A stretch of 64,000 nt of DNA from Marinicrinis sediminis. Its GTDB lineage: Bacteria > Bacillota > Bacilli > Paenibacillales > KCTC-33676. Each line of letters starts with the position of its first letter. Position 1 is the stretch's first letter. The translations under genes were made by a program, and so were the position numbers. The notes under the pieces are model-generated. The model did no database searches, was not told the DNA's origin, and saw only the letters and a program-made list of their open reading frames with translations. The stretch is from positions 62,001 through 126,000 of the forward strand of contig NZ_JBHUMM010000014.1 of NCBI RefSeq assembly GCF_042685085.1. The letters run 5' to 3'. Shown here piece after piece: positions 43,465 to 50,613 of this stretch.

Positions 43465-43567
43465 TAACGATATCGTGAACTTCATTACCTCTTTTTCTTG
43501 GTAATTGTTTCAACCCTTTAACGTGTCAAACAGACGATGAACGACAGATACAGAGGAGAGAAAAAAG

Positions 43568-44044
43568 ATGAGATGTCCATACTGTGATCATAACGGCACC
43601 AAAGTGCTGGATTCGAGGCCGGCAAACGATAACAAATCCATTCGCCGTCGCAGGGAATGCGAGGAATGTCAGCGCAGGTTTACAACCTTCGAAATGGTCG
43701 AGGAAACGCCGCTGATTGTCATCAAAAAGGACGGCAGCCGTGAAGAGTTTAGCAGGGAGAAGATCTTGCGCGGACTCATTCGCGCCTGTGAGAAGCGTCC
43801 CGTTTCGGTGGAGACGCTGGAGCAGATTGTATCTGAAGTGGAGCAGCAGCTTCGTCAGACCGCTCATGCTGAAATCGACAGCCGTGTCGTGGGTGAACTG
43901 GCCATGGAACAGCTGTATCCAGTAGATGAAGTGTCGTATGTGCGCTTTGCTTCTGTCTACCGTCAATTCAAGGATATTAACATGTTTATGAAGGAATTGA
44001 ACATGCTGTTAAGCCGGAATCAATTGGGCGGAAAAGATGCTTGA
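43568..44044 (+). CDS. nrdR: Transcriptional repressor NrdR
   Basis: 158 residues. A zinc ribbon (Cys3, Cys6, Cys31, Cys34: MRCPYC...CEECQRR) is followed by an ATP-cone domain (PLIVIKKDGSREEFSREKIL onward). It senses ATP/dATP and represses ribonucleotide reductase genes. Position a little downstream of coaE matches B. subtilis (ytcG). Confidence 0.97.
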   Translation: MRCPYCDHNGTKVLDSRPANDNKSIRRRRECEECQRRFTTFEMVEETPLIVIKKDGSREEFSREKILRGLIRACEKRPVSVETLEQIVSEVEQQLRQTAHAEIDSRVVGELAMEQLYPVDEVSYVRFASVYRQFKDINMFMKELNMLLSRNQLGGKDA

Positions 44045-44070
44045 CAGTTGATGGGCCCCTCTGTTAAGAT
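44041..44070 (+). promoter_or_regulatory. Promoter of tRNA-Ala, overlapping the nrdR stop codon
   Basis: TTGACA at 44041-44046 contains the nrdR TGA stop; TAAGAT at 44065-44070 is 18 bp further. It gives a start point about 50 bp ahead of the tRNA. Confidence 0.6.
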
Positions 44071-44125
44071 AAATCTTGTCCTTGAGAAAAGGTAAAGAAA
44101 ACACAACAACAGCAGGTTACAATTC

Positions 44126-44198
44126 GGGGCCATAGCTCAGCTGGGAGAGCGCTACGCTGGCAGCGTAGAGGTCAGGGGTTCGATCCCCCTTGGCTCCA
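44126..44198 (+). tRNA. tRNA-Ala, anticodon GGC
   Basis: A full cloverleaf of 73 bases. The acceptor GGGGCCA/TGGCTCC contains the G3:U70 wobble pair, the identity element of alanine tRNA. The D arm is GCTC/GAGC, the anticodon stem CTACG/CGTAG with loop CTGGCAG (anticodon GGC, reading GCC), the T arm AGGGG/CCCCT with TTCGATC, and the discriminator is A. CCA is not encoded. Confidence 0.95.
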
Positions 44199-44205
44199 TA
44201 AATTA

Positions 44206-44420
44206 TGACTCCAAGGCTCTAAAAAGCTCAGAAAATTCAAGAGCTCAAAAAGCTTAATAGCTAAAAGAAAGTTCTAAAAGCTCAAAGAAAGTTTTAAAAG
44301 CTTCAAAAGCTCTAATAGCTCAAAGAAAGTTCTATAACTTCAAAAGTTCAAAAAACATCAAAAGCTTCAAAGTTCTAAACCTTCAAATAAAAGTTCTAAA
44401 CCTTCAAAAATTGCTAAATT
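44206..44420. repeat. Degenerate A-rich tandem repeats after tRNA-Ala
   Basis: About 215 bp built from variants of TTCAAAAGCTC and AAAGAAAGTTCTAAAAGCTC, each with an AGCT core. No open frame of note. It separates the tRNA from a terminator, so it would form an odd 3' trailer on the tRNA transcript. Confidence 0.7.
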
Positions 44421-44423
44421 AAG

Positions 44424-44462
44424 AACCGCAACCGCATTGGCGCGAAGTTGCGGTTTTTTTGT
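44424..44462 (+). terminator. Terminator downstream of tRNA-Ala
   Basis: AACCGCAAC pairs with GTTGCGGTT around a 14-base loop, followed by a run of T. It is the first terminator after the tRNA, 225 bp away. Confidence 0.85.
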
Positions 44463-44491
44463 TTTGTTGTATGCTGCACTGTACTGTTTAA

Positions 44492-44598
44492 TGGTGGATT
44501 GACGATTTAATGTTCAAGGTATACAGCTACTTTGGTGCATAGATGAGTTAATGCTCAAGGAGTGCTGCTTGTTGGTGCATAGATGAGTTGATGCCCAA
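44492..44598. repeat. 40-bp tandem repeat, three copies
   Basis: TTGGTGCATAGATGAGTT begins nearly identical 27-bp segments at 44532 and 44572, and a degraded copy starts at 44492. The period is 40-41 bp. The stretch 44463-44789 holds no gene; its right part shows further short echoes such as ATTAAG and GTAGCAACC. Confidence 0.75.
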
Positions 44599-44789
44599 TA
44601 AAGCCACCGCTAACGGTTCTCATGGAGCTTATTGTACTTGTTTTATAACGAATTATTTTCTAACGGTTGTGAGTGTTGTTATTTTACTTACATTTGTATT
44701 ATTAAAGCCCATTTCACACTATTAAGCGCTACAGCAACCCTTAAAACTAATTACACGGCTATTAAGATGAATAACCGTTGTAGCAACCT

Positions 44790-45449
44790 TTAGAATGAGT
44801 CGTTTAACTGATATGTGCGGTATCTCTGTATACCACTCGCTACAAAAAGTAGTTTTTTATCCAACAAAGATCGTAAGACAACTCTGGTTCGATTCTCTGA
44901 AAGCAGCAGGTGTTCAGCAAGCTCACGAGGTTCAAATGCTCGCATGACCCTGCGTGCATATCGAATGGTCTCGGCTTCAGCCCAGGTTAATTTCAAAGAA
45001 ATATCAATGGATAAAAACTTACCTACAAATGACAGTACCAATTGCTTGCACACTTCCGGATCATCACGAATAGATAAGTAGGCAATCGGAAGAAAATACC
45101 AATCATCCAGGACCAGCATAGCTTGTTTCATACATAAATCCTTAAAGCGACTAGTATCAACATCTCGGGCGTGACTGCGATAATCATGAATTTCGATACA
45201 ACCTTTTGTGCCATTTGGCATGTAAGCTAGGTCCAGATAACGATACCTATTGTTTAGGTCACGAACTTCATATTCAGGATACAAGTTGCTCAGGTTTCCA
45301 ATTGTGGGGAACCAAATGGATTGCAGAAATTTAACGGTTCCGTGACTCAAGCCTTTCTTTAGTATTTCTCTACGTCTGGGATTTTTTTCGTTAGTTATAT
45401 GCATTTCTAACCATTCATCATACTGCTTTTCGAATAGTGCGCTCATCAT
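44790..45449 (-). CDS. Unknown protein: DUF559/Vsr-like nuclease fold plus winged helix
   Basis: 219 residues, no membrane segment. I do not recognise a named gene. The middle (about 70-125) follows the pattern of Vsr/DUF559-type PD-(D/E)xK folds: a strand with Asp (YRYLDLAY), a strand with Glu (GCIEIHDYRSH), then an Asp-x-x-x-R-x-x-x helix (DVDTSRFKDLCMK) and a following strand. The C-terminal 60 residues (AFEPRELAEHLLLSENRTRV onward) look like a winged helix-turn-helix. That would suit a DNA-binding nuclease or a regulator that has lost nuclease activity. It is AT-richer than its neighbours and stands alone. AAGGTGG precedes ATG 45449; ATG 45446 is also possible. Confidence 0.6.
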   Translation of the reverse strand: MMSALFEKQYDEWLEMHITNEKNPRRREILKKGLSHGTVKFLQSIWFPTIGNLSNLYPEYEVRDLNNRYRYLDLAYMPNGTKGCIEIHDYRSHARDVDTSRFKDLCMKQAMLVLDDWYFLPIAYLSIRDDPEVCKQLVLSFVGKFLSIDISLKLTWAEAETIRYARRVMRAFEPRELAEHLLLSENRTRVVLRSLLDKKLLFVASGIQRYRTYQLNDSF

Positions 45450-45458
45450 TGCACCCAC

Positions 45459-45860
45459 CTTCGTAATTTTTTGTAATTCTCAAAATCGGTGTTCTTCATT
45501 GATGAATGATTTATGATTAATTCAAATCTCAATGCCAATCTTTGTACCAAAATGTACCAACGTTAAATGCATAAACCTTACTTCTTCTTCAATAAAGAAA
45601 TCTCAATTGATAATTTGTAATGCTTATTTTTTGAAAAACAAATTCTCATTTCAAAAACAGGATGCTTAAACATTAAAAAAGCGGAATTAATTAACTTGAA
45701 AATCATGATACCTAAGTTAAAAATCAAAAATTATAACTAAAAAATCGCATTGATGAATATGACGAAATTCTTAACTCGAAAATCGGAATACTTTATTCAA
45801 TAAAAGAAATTGTAAAATGAGATACTGTAGTTCGCATTTCGTCATTCATCAATGTATATA
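45459..45860. other. AT-rich intergenic stretch without a gene
   Basis: Very AT-rich with scattered echoes of AAAATCGG and TTCATTGATGAAT. No frame with a start codon and ribosome site was found on either strand. Confidence 0.5.
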
Positions 45861-45865
45861 AAAAA

Positions 45866-45916
45866 GCCGCTTTAATACCTGAATGCTTCTAATTCAAAGC
45901 ATCGTATTAAAGCGGC
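45866..45916 (-). terminator. Isolated strong hairpin, terminator-like on the minus strand
   Basis: GCCGCTTTAATAC (45866-45878) pairs perfectly with GTATTAAAGCGGC (45904-45916), and an inner TGCTT/AAGCA extends it. On the minus strand it is followed by TTTTTTATATA. No gene lies directly upstream on that strand for about 500 bp, so it may end a small RNA. Confidence 0.6.
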
Positions 45917-46013
45917 ATGTTCTTCACACCGTTATTTCTTTTAGATGTCCAATTAACAGTATAGCATAGTCGAAAATAATGAGGTAATGGATTGAATAAA
46001 ATATAATAAATGT

Positions 46014-46085
46014 CTCGAATGCTCGTGTACACGTATGCCAATGTACTCGAATGCTCGTGTACACATTTGCTATTGTACTCGTGTA
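46014..46085. repeat. 32-bp tandem repeat with GTGTACAC core
   Basis: CTCGAATGCTCGTGTACAC occurs at 46014 and 46046, with a truncated third copy near 46077. Each unit contains the palindrome CGTGTACAC. Confidence 0.75.
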
Positions 46086-46110
46086 GGAGGTGGAAGAGAA
46101 TTCGTAACAA

Positions 46111-46255
46111 GGATTAAAACATTTTGCTGAATGATTGGATATGTGGGATTAAAGCATTTTGGTGAAAGATTGGATTGGATATGTGATTAGGATTAAAACA
46201 TTTTGATGAAAGATCGGATTGGAAATGTGACGAAGATTAAAACGTTTTGTATGAA
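46111..46255. repeat. 35-44 bp tandem repeats, four copies
   Basis: Units start with GATTAAAACATTTTG at about 46111, 46146, 46190 and 46234, and carry GATTGGATATGTG. They differ at several positions. They lie just upstream of the lacI-type regulator promoter. Confidence 0.75.
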
Positions 46256-46342
46256 GGTTTGGCGGTGCTGCATAAAGAAATGACAGGAGTGAAAGGTTAA
46301 GCAATGAAAACGTAAAATCCAAAATAATATGAAAAAATTCAC

Positions 46343-46380
46343 TGAGACCGGTTGCAAAAATTTGAAGCATGCCCTATAAT
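46343..46380 (+). promoter_or_regulatory. Promoter and auto-operator of the LacI-type regulator
   Basis: TTGCAA (46352-46357) and TATAAT (46375-46380) are 17 bp apart, an almost ideal sigma-A promoter. The palindrome TGAGACCGGTTGCA (46343-46356) overlaps the -35. The same core recurs twice ahead of the transporter operon, so this is probably the regulator's own operator. Confidence 0.75.
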
Positions 46381-46437
46381 GAACTCAAGAAAGCTTACTA
46401 AAACAGTTTCAAGTTGGATGGAAAGCAGTTGAAGACA

Positions 46438-47460
46438 ATGAAAGTCACGATTAAGGATGTTGCAGAACTAGCCAAAGTGCACAAATCTACGGTTTCCAGA
46501 GTATTGAACAATTCCAATGATGTAAAAGAAAAGACGAAGCAGAAAGTGCTGCAGGCGATTGACACCTTGGGATACAGTCCGAATTTCGCCGCACGTTCGC
46601 TCGCCTCAGGCAAATCCCACATTATCGGGTTTGTCGTATCGGAGCAGCAAATCAGCGATGTCGTGATGAATCCGTCCTTTCCAACGATTCTGAAAGGCAT
46701 CACAACGTATGCCGAGGAGCTGGGCTACAACATCTTGATGATCACCTCCGTAGATAACGATTACAAGTCCTATGAGCAAGTGATTCGCAAGCATGCGGTA
46801 GACGGATTTATTATTCTCGGGTCTACCATTCAGATCGATCTGAATGAACTCTTGATTCAGCAAGGCATTCCGTATATTTTCATCGGGAAGCACCATGAAT
46901 CCGCAGATGAGAGTTACGTGGGAACAGACAATATTGAAGGCGGTTACATCGCAGCCAAGCACTTGATTGATCTGGGCCATACAGATATTCGTCTGATGGT
47001 AGGGCAAGTGCGGAGCCAGAAGATCCTTTCTCACAACATTGATCGAATAACCGGATTCAAGAAAGCATTTGCAGAAGCGGGATTGTCATTTAGGGATGAT
47101 TACATCGTCAAGACACCGACTGACATGGAAACGGGCTACCATTTTATGCGTACCTATTTTACCTCGCACGAACCAAGTGCTGTTATCTTGTCTAATGAAG
47201 TGATGGCGATGTCATGTATTAACTATTTGTCCGACGAAAGACCAGATTTACTGGAGCGTATGTCGATTGTGACATTTGGTGATTCCGACTTTTTCAGGCA
47301 TTTGAGGCCCCCGTTGACAACGGTCAGCCAGCATTTTGAATGGATAGGCCGGACGGCTGTGGAGATGCTTGCCAGTCAAATTGCCGAAGATGACATGTCA
47401 ACCAAAGCCGTTGTCCGCAAGCCAGATCTCGTCATTCGCAGTAGTTCCAAACGGAAATAG
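46438..47460 (+). CDS. LacI-family transcriptional regulator
   Basis: 340 residues. The N-terminal LacI helix-turn-helix and hinge (VTIKDVAELAKVHKSTVSRV, then SPNFAARSLASGKS) are followed by a periplasmic-binding-like sensor (about 60-335, with IIGFVVSE, VDGFIILGS and GGYIAAKHLIDLGHTDI). It should bind the ACCGGT-type palindromes in both promoter regions and be released by a sugar derived from the adjacent pathway. An in-frame ATG lies at 46414; the LacI alignment favours 46438, though neither has a strong ribosome site. It is divergent in composition from the AT-rich strip upstream. Confidence 0.92.
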   Translation: MKVTIKDVAELAKVHKSTVSRVLNNSNDVKEKTKQKVLQAIDTLGYSPNFAARSLASGKSHIIGFVVSEQQISDVVMNPSFPTILKGITTYAEELGYNILMITSVDNDYKSYEQVIRKHAVDGFIILGSTIQIDLNELLIQQGIPYIFIGKHHESADESYVGTDNIEGGYIAAKHLIDLGHTDIRLMVGQVRSQKILSHNIDRITGFKKAFAEAGLSFRDDYIVKTPTDMETGYHFMRTYFTSHEPSAVILSNEVMAMSCINYLSDERPDLLERMSIVTFGDSDFFRHLRPPLTTVSQHFEWIGRTAVEMLASQIAEDDMSTKAVVRKPDLVIRSSSKRK

Positions 47461-47519
47461 TTTGAGCGCAGCAGCGTGCTTGTTTTCTGTCATGGGAAAC
47501 AGCCCTGCTCCAGCTCCCT

Positions 47520-47600
47520 GCAAGTTAGGTAAGCAAGGCGGAAAAGGCGGAAAAGGCAGAAAAGGCAGCAAGGCAAGCAAGACAAGCAAGACATTGGCAA
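47520..47600. repeat. 9-10 bp tandem repeats downstream of the LacI-type gene
   Basis: A run of GGCGGAAAA/GGCAGAAAA units grades into GCAAG and ACAAGCAAG repeats. It lies just after the regulator stop codon and encodes nothing convincing. Confidence 0.6.
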
Positions 47601-47663
47601 GGGATAAGCAAGCCGGACGGTACAAGGAGAGTGTCGAGCATCTCAATTTTTTTTATAACATTT

Positions 47664-47765
47664 TGCAACCGGTCTCAATTAAGCGTTTACATTTATTACG
47701 AATTCTATAGAAAACAACATATAATTCAATGTTTTCAGTACCATAACATAATGAGACCGGTTTCG
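47664..47765 (+). promoter_or_regulatory. Control region of the catabolic operon: two LacI-type operators, cre-like site, promoter
   Basis: TGCAACCGGTCTCA at 47664-47677 and TGAGACCGGTTTCG at 47752-47765 share the palindromic core of the lacI promoter site; their centres are 88 bp apart. Between them, ATTAAGCGTTTACA (47678-47691) reads on the minus strand as a CcpA cre site with 12 of 14 matches, and TATAAT at 47720-47725 is a good -10 with a poor -35. The pair would allow looping repression plus glucose repression. Confidence 0.65.
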
Positions 47766-47862
47766 TTGTACTAATTTAAGGAGGTGGACGAATCACAAAA
47801 TGATGGTGTAAAAGACGTGGGAATAACGGTGTAAAAGAAAAAAGGGGCGAAAGGTAACTGCA

Positions 47863-48024
47863 ACTAAGAGAATGAAGGCAACCCAGAGAATGAAGGCAAT
47901 CATGAGAACCAAGACAACTCTGAGAACCAAGACAACTCTGAGAACCAAGACAACCCAGAGAACCAAGTCAACCATGAGAACCAAGACAACCCAGAGAATC
48001 AAGTCAACGATGAGAACCAAGGCA
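47863..48024. repeat. 18-bp tandem repeat array, nine copies
   Basis: Nine contiguous 18-bp units of the type ACTCTGAGAACCAAGACA with one to six changes each. The array lies in the leader between the operon promoter and the first gene. A 5' ribosome-site-like AAGGAGG at 47778 opens only very short frames. One frame (47872-48132) reads through the array as a Lys/Arg/Thr-rich peptide; another reads as Pro-Glu-Asn-Gln repeats but has no start codon. Confidence 0.9.
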
Positions 48025-48128
48025 ACCAGGGAGTGGAATCGGGAAAACCAGTCAGCGATGTATGGCCTGCTTAAGAGAAGACTTGTCTTCACACGTAAGA
48101 ACAGGAATAAACCATTGGAGGGGTTCAT

Positions 48129-49466
48129 GTGAAAACACTTAAAATCGCAATGATGGCTTTCTTATGTCTCGTATTGGTATTAACCGGATGTTCAAGCAAC
48201 AATAATGAAAATGCGGCTTCAAACAAAGGCTCAAACAATGCAAATCAGACCGATCAAGGGGATCAGGAGTCTGAAATTACGGTATTGTCCTGGCGGTTCG
48301 ATCCAGCCAGTCCAGAGTGGGAAAGTATTGTAACCGCTTTCAATGAAGATCATCCTAACATTAAAGTCAACGGGGTGATGGCGCCGTCCTCGGAAGTGGT
48401 GCAGAAAGTGACCTCAATGGTGGCCGGTAATCAAGAGGTGGATGTGCTGTTTACCGATTCTACCCGAAACCTGAACTTTGCTTCAAAAGGTCTGTTGGAA
48501 GACTTGCAGCCTTACATCGATGAATCTGGATTGAATCTGGAAGAGGACTATTACGTCAAGAGTTTGTCTGATCACATGTATGAAGGCAAAACCTACGGGA
48601 TTCCGATCCTGAATATGACGTATTTCATCTTCTACAACAAGGATTTGTTCGACAAAGCCAACGTGGAATACCCGACAAACGATTGGACCATCGATGAATT
48701 CCTCGATAAAGCGAAGAAACTGACGAACAAAGATGACAATCAATATGGTTACAACCTGAGACCTTGGGTAGGTACGCATTTCCTGGGATGGTCCTACGCC
48801 ATGGGCGGCGAGTACTTATCTGAAGATGGCAGTGAATCGTTGGTGAACAGCGAAGGCTCTGTCGAAGCGATGAACTTCTTGAAAGACTTGATCTACAAGC
48901 ATGAGGTGGCTCCGATTCCGAATGCCGATGCTGCGTCTCAAGGTGGCGGTGTGGCATTTGAGTCAGGCAATGTAGCGATGAACTGGTCCGGATCATGGGA
49001 TATCAAAGGTACGCAGACGACTCCTTCCAAGTGGGACTTTAACTGGGGAGTAGCCATGCCGCCGAAAGGTGAAGGCGGTTCCAAACCGGTTGTTATCTCC
49101 AACGCTTGGGGAATGTATTCCAAATCCAATAACAAAGACGCAGCCTGGACCTTCATTGAATGGTGGTTAGGTGAGAAAGGGCAGATGGTGCTAGCAGAGC
49201 AAGGAGAGTTCCCAAGCAACAAACAGATTGCAAAGGAGCATGCCTTTACCCATCTGAGTGAAGAAATTCGCGACACCGTCTTTAAGACCGCAGAAGAAGG
49301 GGTTTCCAGACCGACTCAGTTCCCGGTAATGGCACGAAGCGAGAAAGATTTCGGGGCCAGAATGGAGCAAATTCTGTCCGACAAAAACTCCGATGTGGAG
49401 AAAATTATGGACGAATCCAAAGAAGAGCTCGACAAGCTGATTAAAGATATCGAAAACGGAAGATAA
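48129..49466 (+). CDS. Sugar ABC transporter, substrate-binding lipoprotein
   Basis: 445 residues from a GTG start behind GGAGGGG. Signal peptide with lipobox LTGC (Cys near residue 21), an Asn/Ser-rich linker, then a family 1 solute-binding fold (ITVLSWRFDPASPEW, YFIFYNKDLFDKANV, WTIDEFLDKAKKLT). It is the first gene of the LacI-controlled operon and binds the imported sugar or glycoside. A strong hairpin follows the gene. The partner ATPase is not encoded here. Confidence 0.92.
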   Translation: MKTLKIAMMAFLCLVLVLTGCSSNNNENAASNKGSNNANQTDQGDQESEITVLSWRFDPASPEWESIVTAFNEDHPNIKVNGVMAPSSEVVQKVTSMVAGNQEVDVLFTDSTRNLNFASKGLLEDLQPYIDESGLNLEEDYYVKSLSDHMYEGKTYGIPILNMTYFIFYNKDLFDKANVEYPTNDWTIDEFLDKAKKLTNKDDNQYGYNLRPWVGTHFLGWSYAMGGEYLSEDGSESLVNSEGSVEAMNFLKDLIYKHEVAPIPNADAASQGGGVAFESGNVAMNWSGSWDIKGTQTTPSKWDFNWGVAMPPKGEGGSKPVVISNAWGMYSKSNNKDAAWTFIEWWLGEKGQMVLAEQGEFPSNKQIAKEHAFTHLSEEIRDTVFKTAEEGVSRPTQFPVMARSEKDFGARMEQILSDKNSDVEKIMDESKEELDKLIKDIENGR

Positions 49467-49477
49467 ACAGAGGACTG

Positions 49478-49551
49478 GCGGGGAGAGGGTTTCAGAATGC
49501 GTTCAGCGATGAATGACACAGCGAATGACGCAGCCTCCCTTTCCTCCCCGC
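49478..49551 (+). other. Stem-loop after the binding-protein gene
   Basis: GCGGGGAG (49478-49485) pairs with CTCCCCGC (49544-49551), with purine/pyrimidine arms that extend inwards. No T-run. It matches the position of the stem-loops after the other two binding-protein genes in this window. Confidence 0.5.
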
Positions 49552-49713
49552 TTTACTGATCAGGTGGTGTGAATGATTTGTCAACTCGACAACGACATCT
49601 ATCTGTTGAAGGTCAAGGTTCATGCTTCGGATGCTTGATGCCTCAGATCACTGAACCAGATCAATGAAAGAGCTGGCGTCATGCAGTTTGATCCAGCAAG
49701 GAGGTTAGATTCT

Positions 49714-50601
49714 ATGGCAAAAATATCAAAGCGAGCTAGACAAGAGGAACTAGCCGGGTGGTTGTTCGCATCTCCTTGGATCATTGGGTTTGTCTTTCTT
49801 ACGCTCGGCACCATGCTGTTCTCGCTTGGCATGAGCTTTACGGATTATGACTTCTTTAATCCACCGAATTGGGTAGGGCTTGATCATTATCGTTACATGT
49901 TGTTCGAGGACGATCTGGTATGGCACTCCCTCATGATTACAACCGTATACACGCTCGCCAGTGTTCCCCTGATGCTCGTGTTCGGATTGCTGCTGGCAAT
50001 CCTGCTGAATCAGAAGATCAAAGGGATCGGGACGTATCGTACCATCTTTTATTTCCCGTCCGTGCTGCCGGAGATCGCGACGATTTTCCTCTGGATTCTC
50101 GTATTTGATGCCAACTATGGATTATTCAATTCATTTCTGAAATGGTTTCATTTGTCCGGACCCAATTGGCTCGGTTCCATGGACTGGGCGCTGCCTTCTC
50201 TCATTATTATGAGTCTGTGGGGTGTCGGGGGCGGCATGCTGATCTATCTGGCCGGCCTGCAAGGGATACCGACCGATTTGTATGAAGCAGGCAAAGTAGA
50301 CGGCGCGGGAAAGATTCGCATGTTCTTTACCATCACACTGCCCATGCTGTCACCGGTTATTTTCTTCAATCTCGTGATGGGGACGATCGGAGCATTGCAG
50401 GTGTTTAACCAGGCCTACATTATGACGAGTGGTGGGCCGGCACGATCGACTTACTTTTTGATGCTTCATATATTCTACAAAGCGTTTCAGGACTATGACT
50501 TGGCCTATGCCAGTGCGTTATCATGGCTGTTATTTGTCTACATCGGCGTCTTTACCCTGATTGTATTTCGATTTGGGGAAAGAAAAGTATTCTACGGGTA
50601 A
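49714..50601 (+). CDS. Sugar ABC transporter permease (MalF/UgpA type)
   Basis: 295 residues, six membrane helices, EAA loop LYEAGKVDGAGKIRMFFTITLP near residue 200. ATG 49714 is preferred to 49681 because AAGGAGG lies 9 bp ahead. It forms the import channel with the next protein. Confidence 0.93.
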   Translation: MAKISKRARQEELAGWLFASPWIIGFVFLTLGTMLFSLGMSFTDYDFFNPPNWVGLDHYRYMLFEDDLVWHSLMITTVYTLASVPLMLVFGLLLAILLNQKIKGIGTYRTIFYFPSVLPEIATIFLWILVFDANYGLFNSFLKWFHLSGPNWLGSMDWALPSLIIMSLWGVGGGMLIYLAGLQGIPTDLYEAGKVDGAGKIRMFFTITLPMLSPVIFFNLVMGTIGALQVFNQAYIMTSGGPARSTYFLMLHIFYKAFQDYDLAYASALSWLLFVYIGVFTLIVFRFGERKVFYG

Positions 50602-50613
50602 AGGGGGGATTCC

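Noticed and set aside
45907..46110. 67-codon minus-strand frame in the AT-rich strip
   Set aside because: Crosses the 32-bp repeats and the hairpin, with no ribosome site.
44206..46255. Possible CRISPR array
   Set aside because: Repeats are adjacent or imperfect with no constant repeat plus unique spacer pattern, and no cas genes are near.
44126..46440. Integrated element with att repeats at tRNA-Ala
   Set aside because: No repeated copy of the tRNA 3' end and no integrase gene are seen downstream within the window.
47369..47710. 113-codon frame overlapping the 3' end of the LacI-type gene
   Set aside because: Overlaps a clear coding region in another frame and continues into simple repeats.
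47872..48132. 86-codon frame through the 18-bp array as a normal gene
   Set aside because: Weak ribosome site, highly repetitive Lys/Arg/Thr composition and two other frames nearly as open; kept only as a finding about the leader.
49467..49713. Small gene between the binding protein and permease genes
   Set aside because: Frames are short, lack ribosome sites and overlap the stem-loop.
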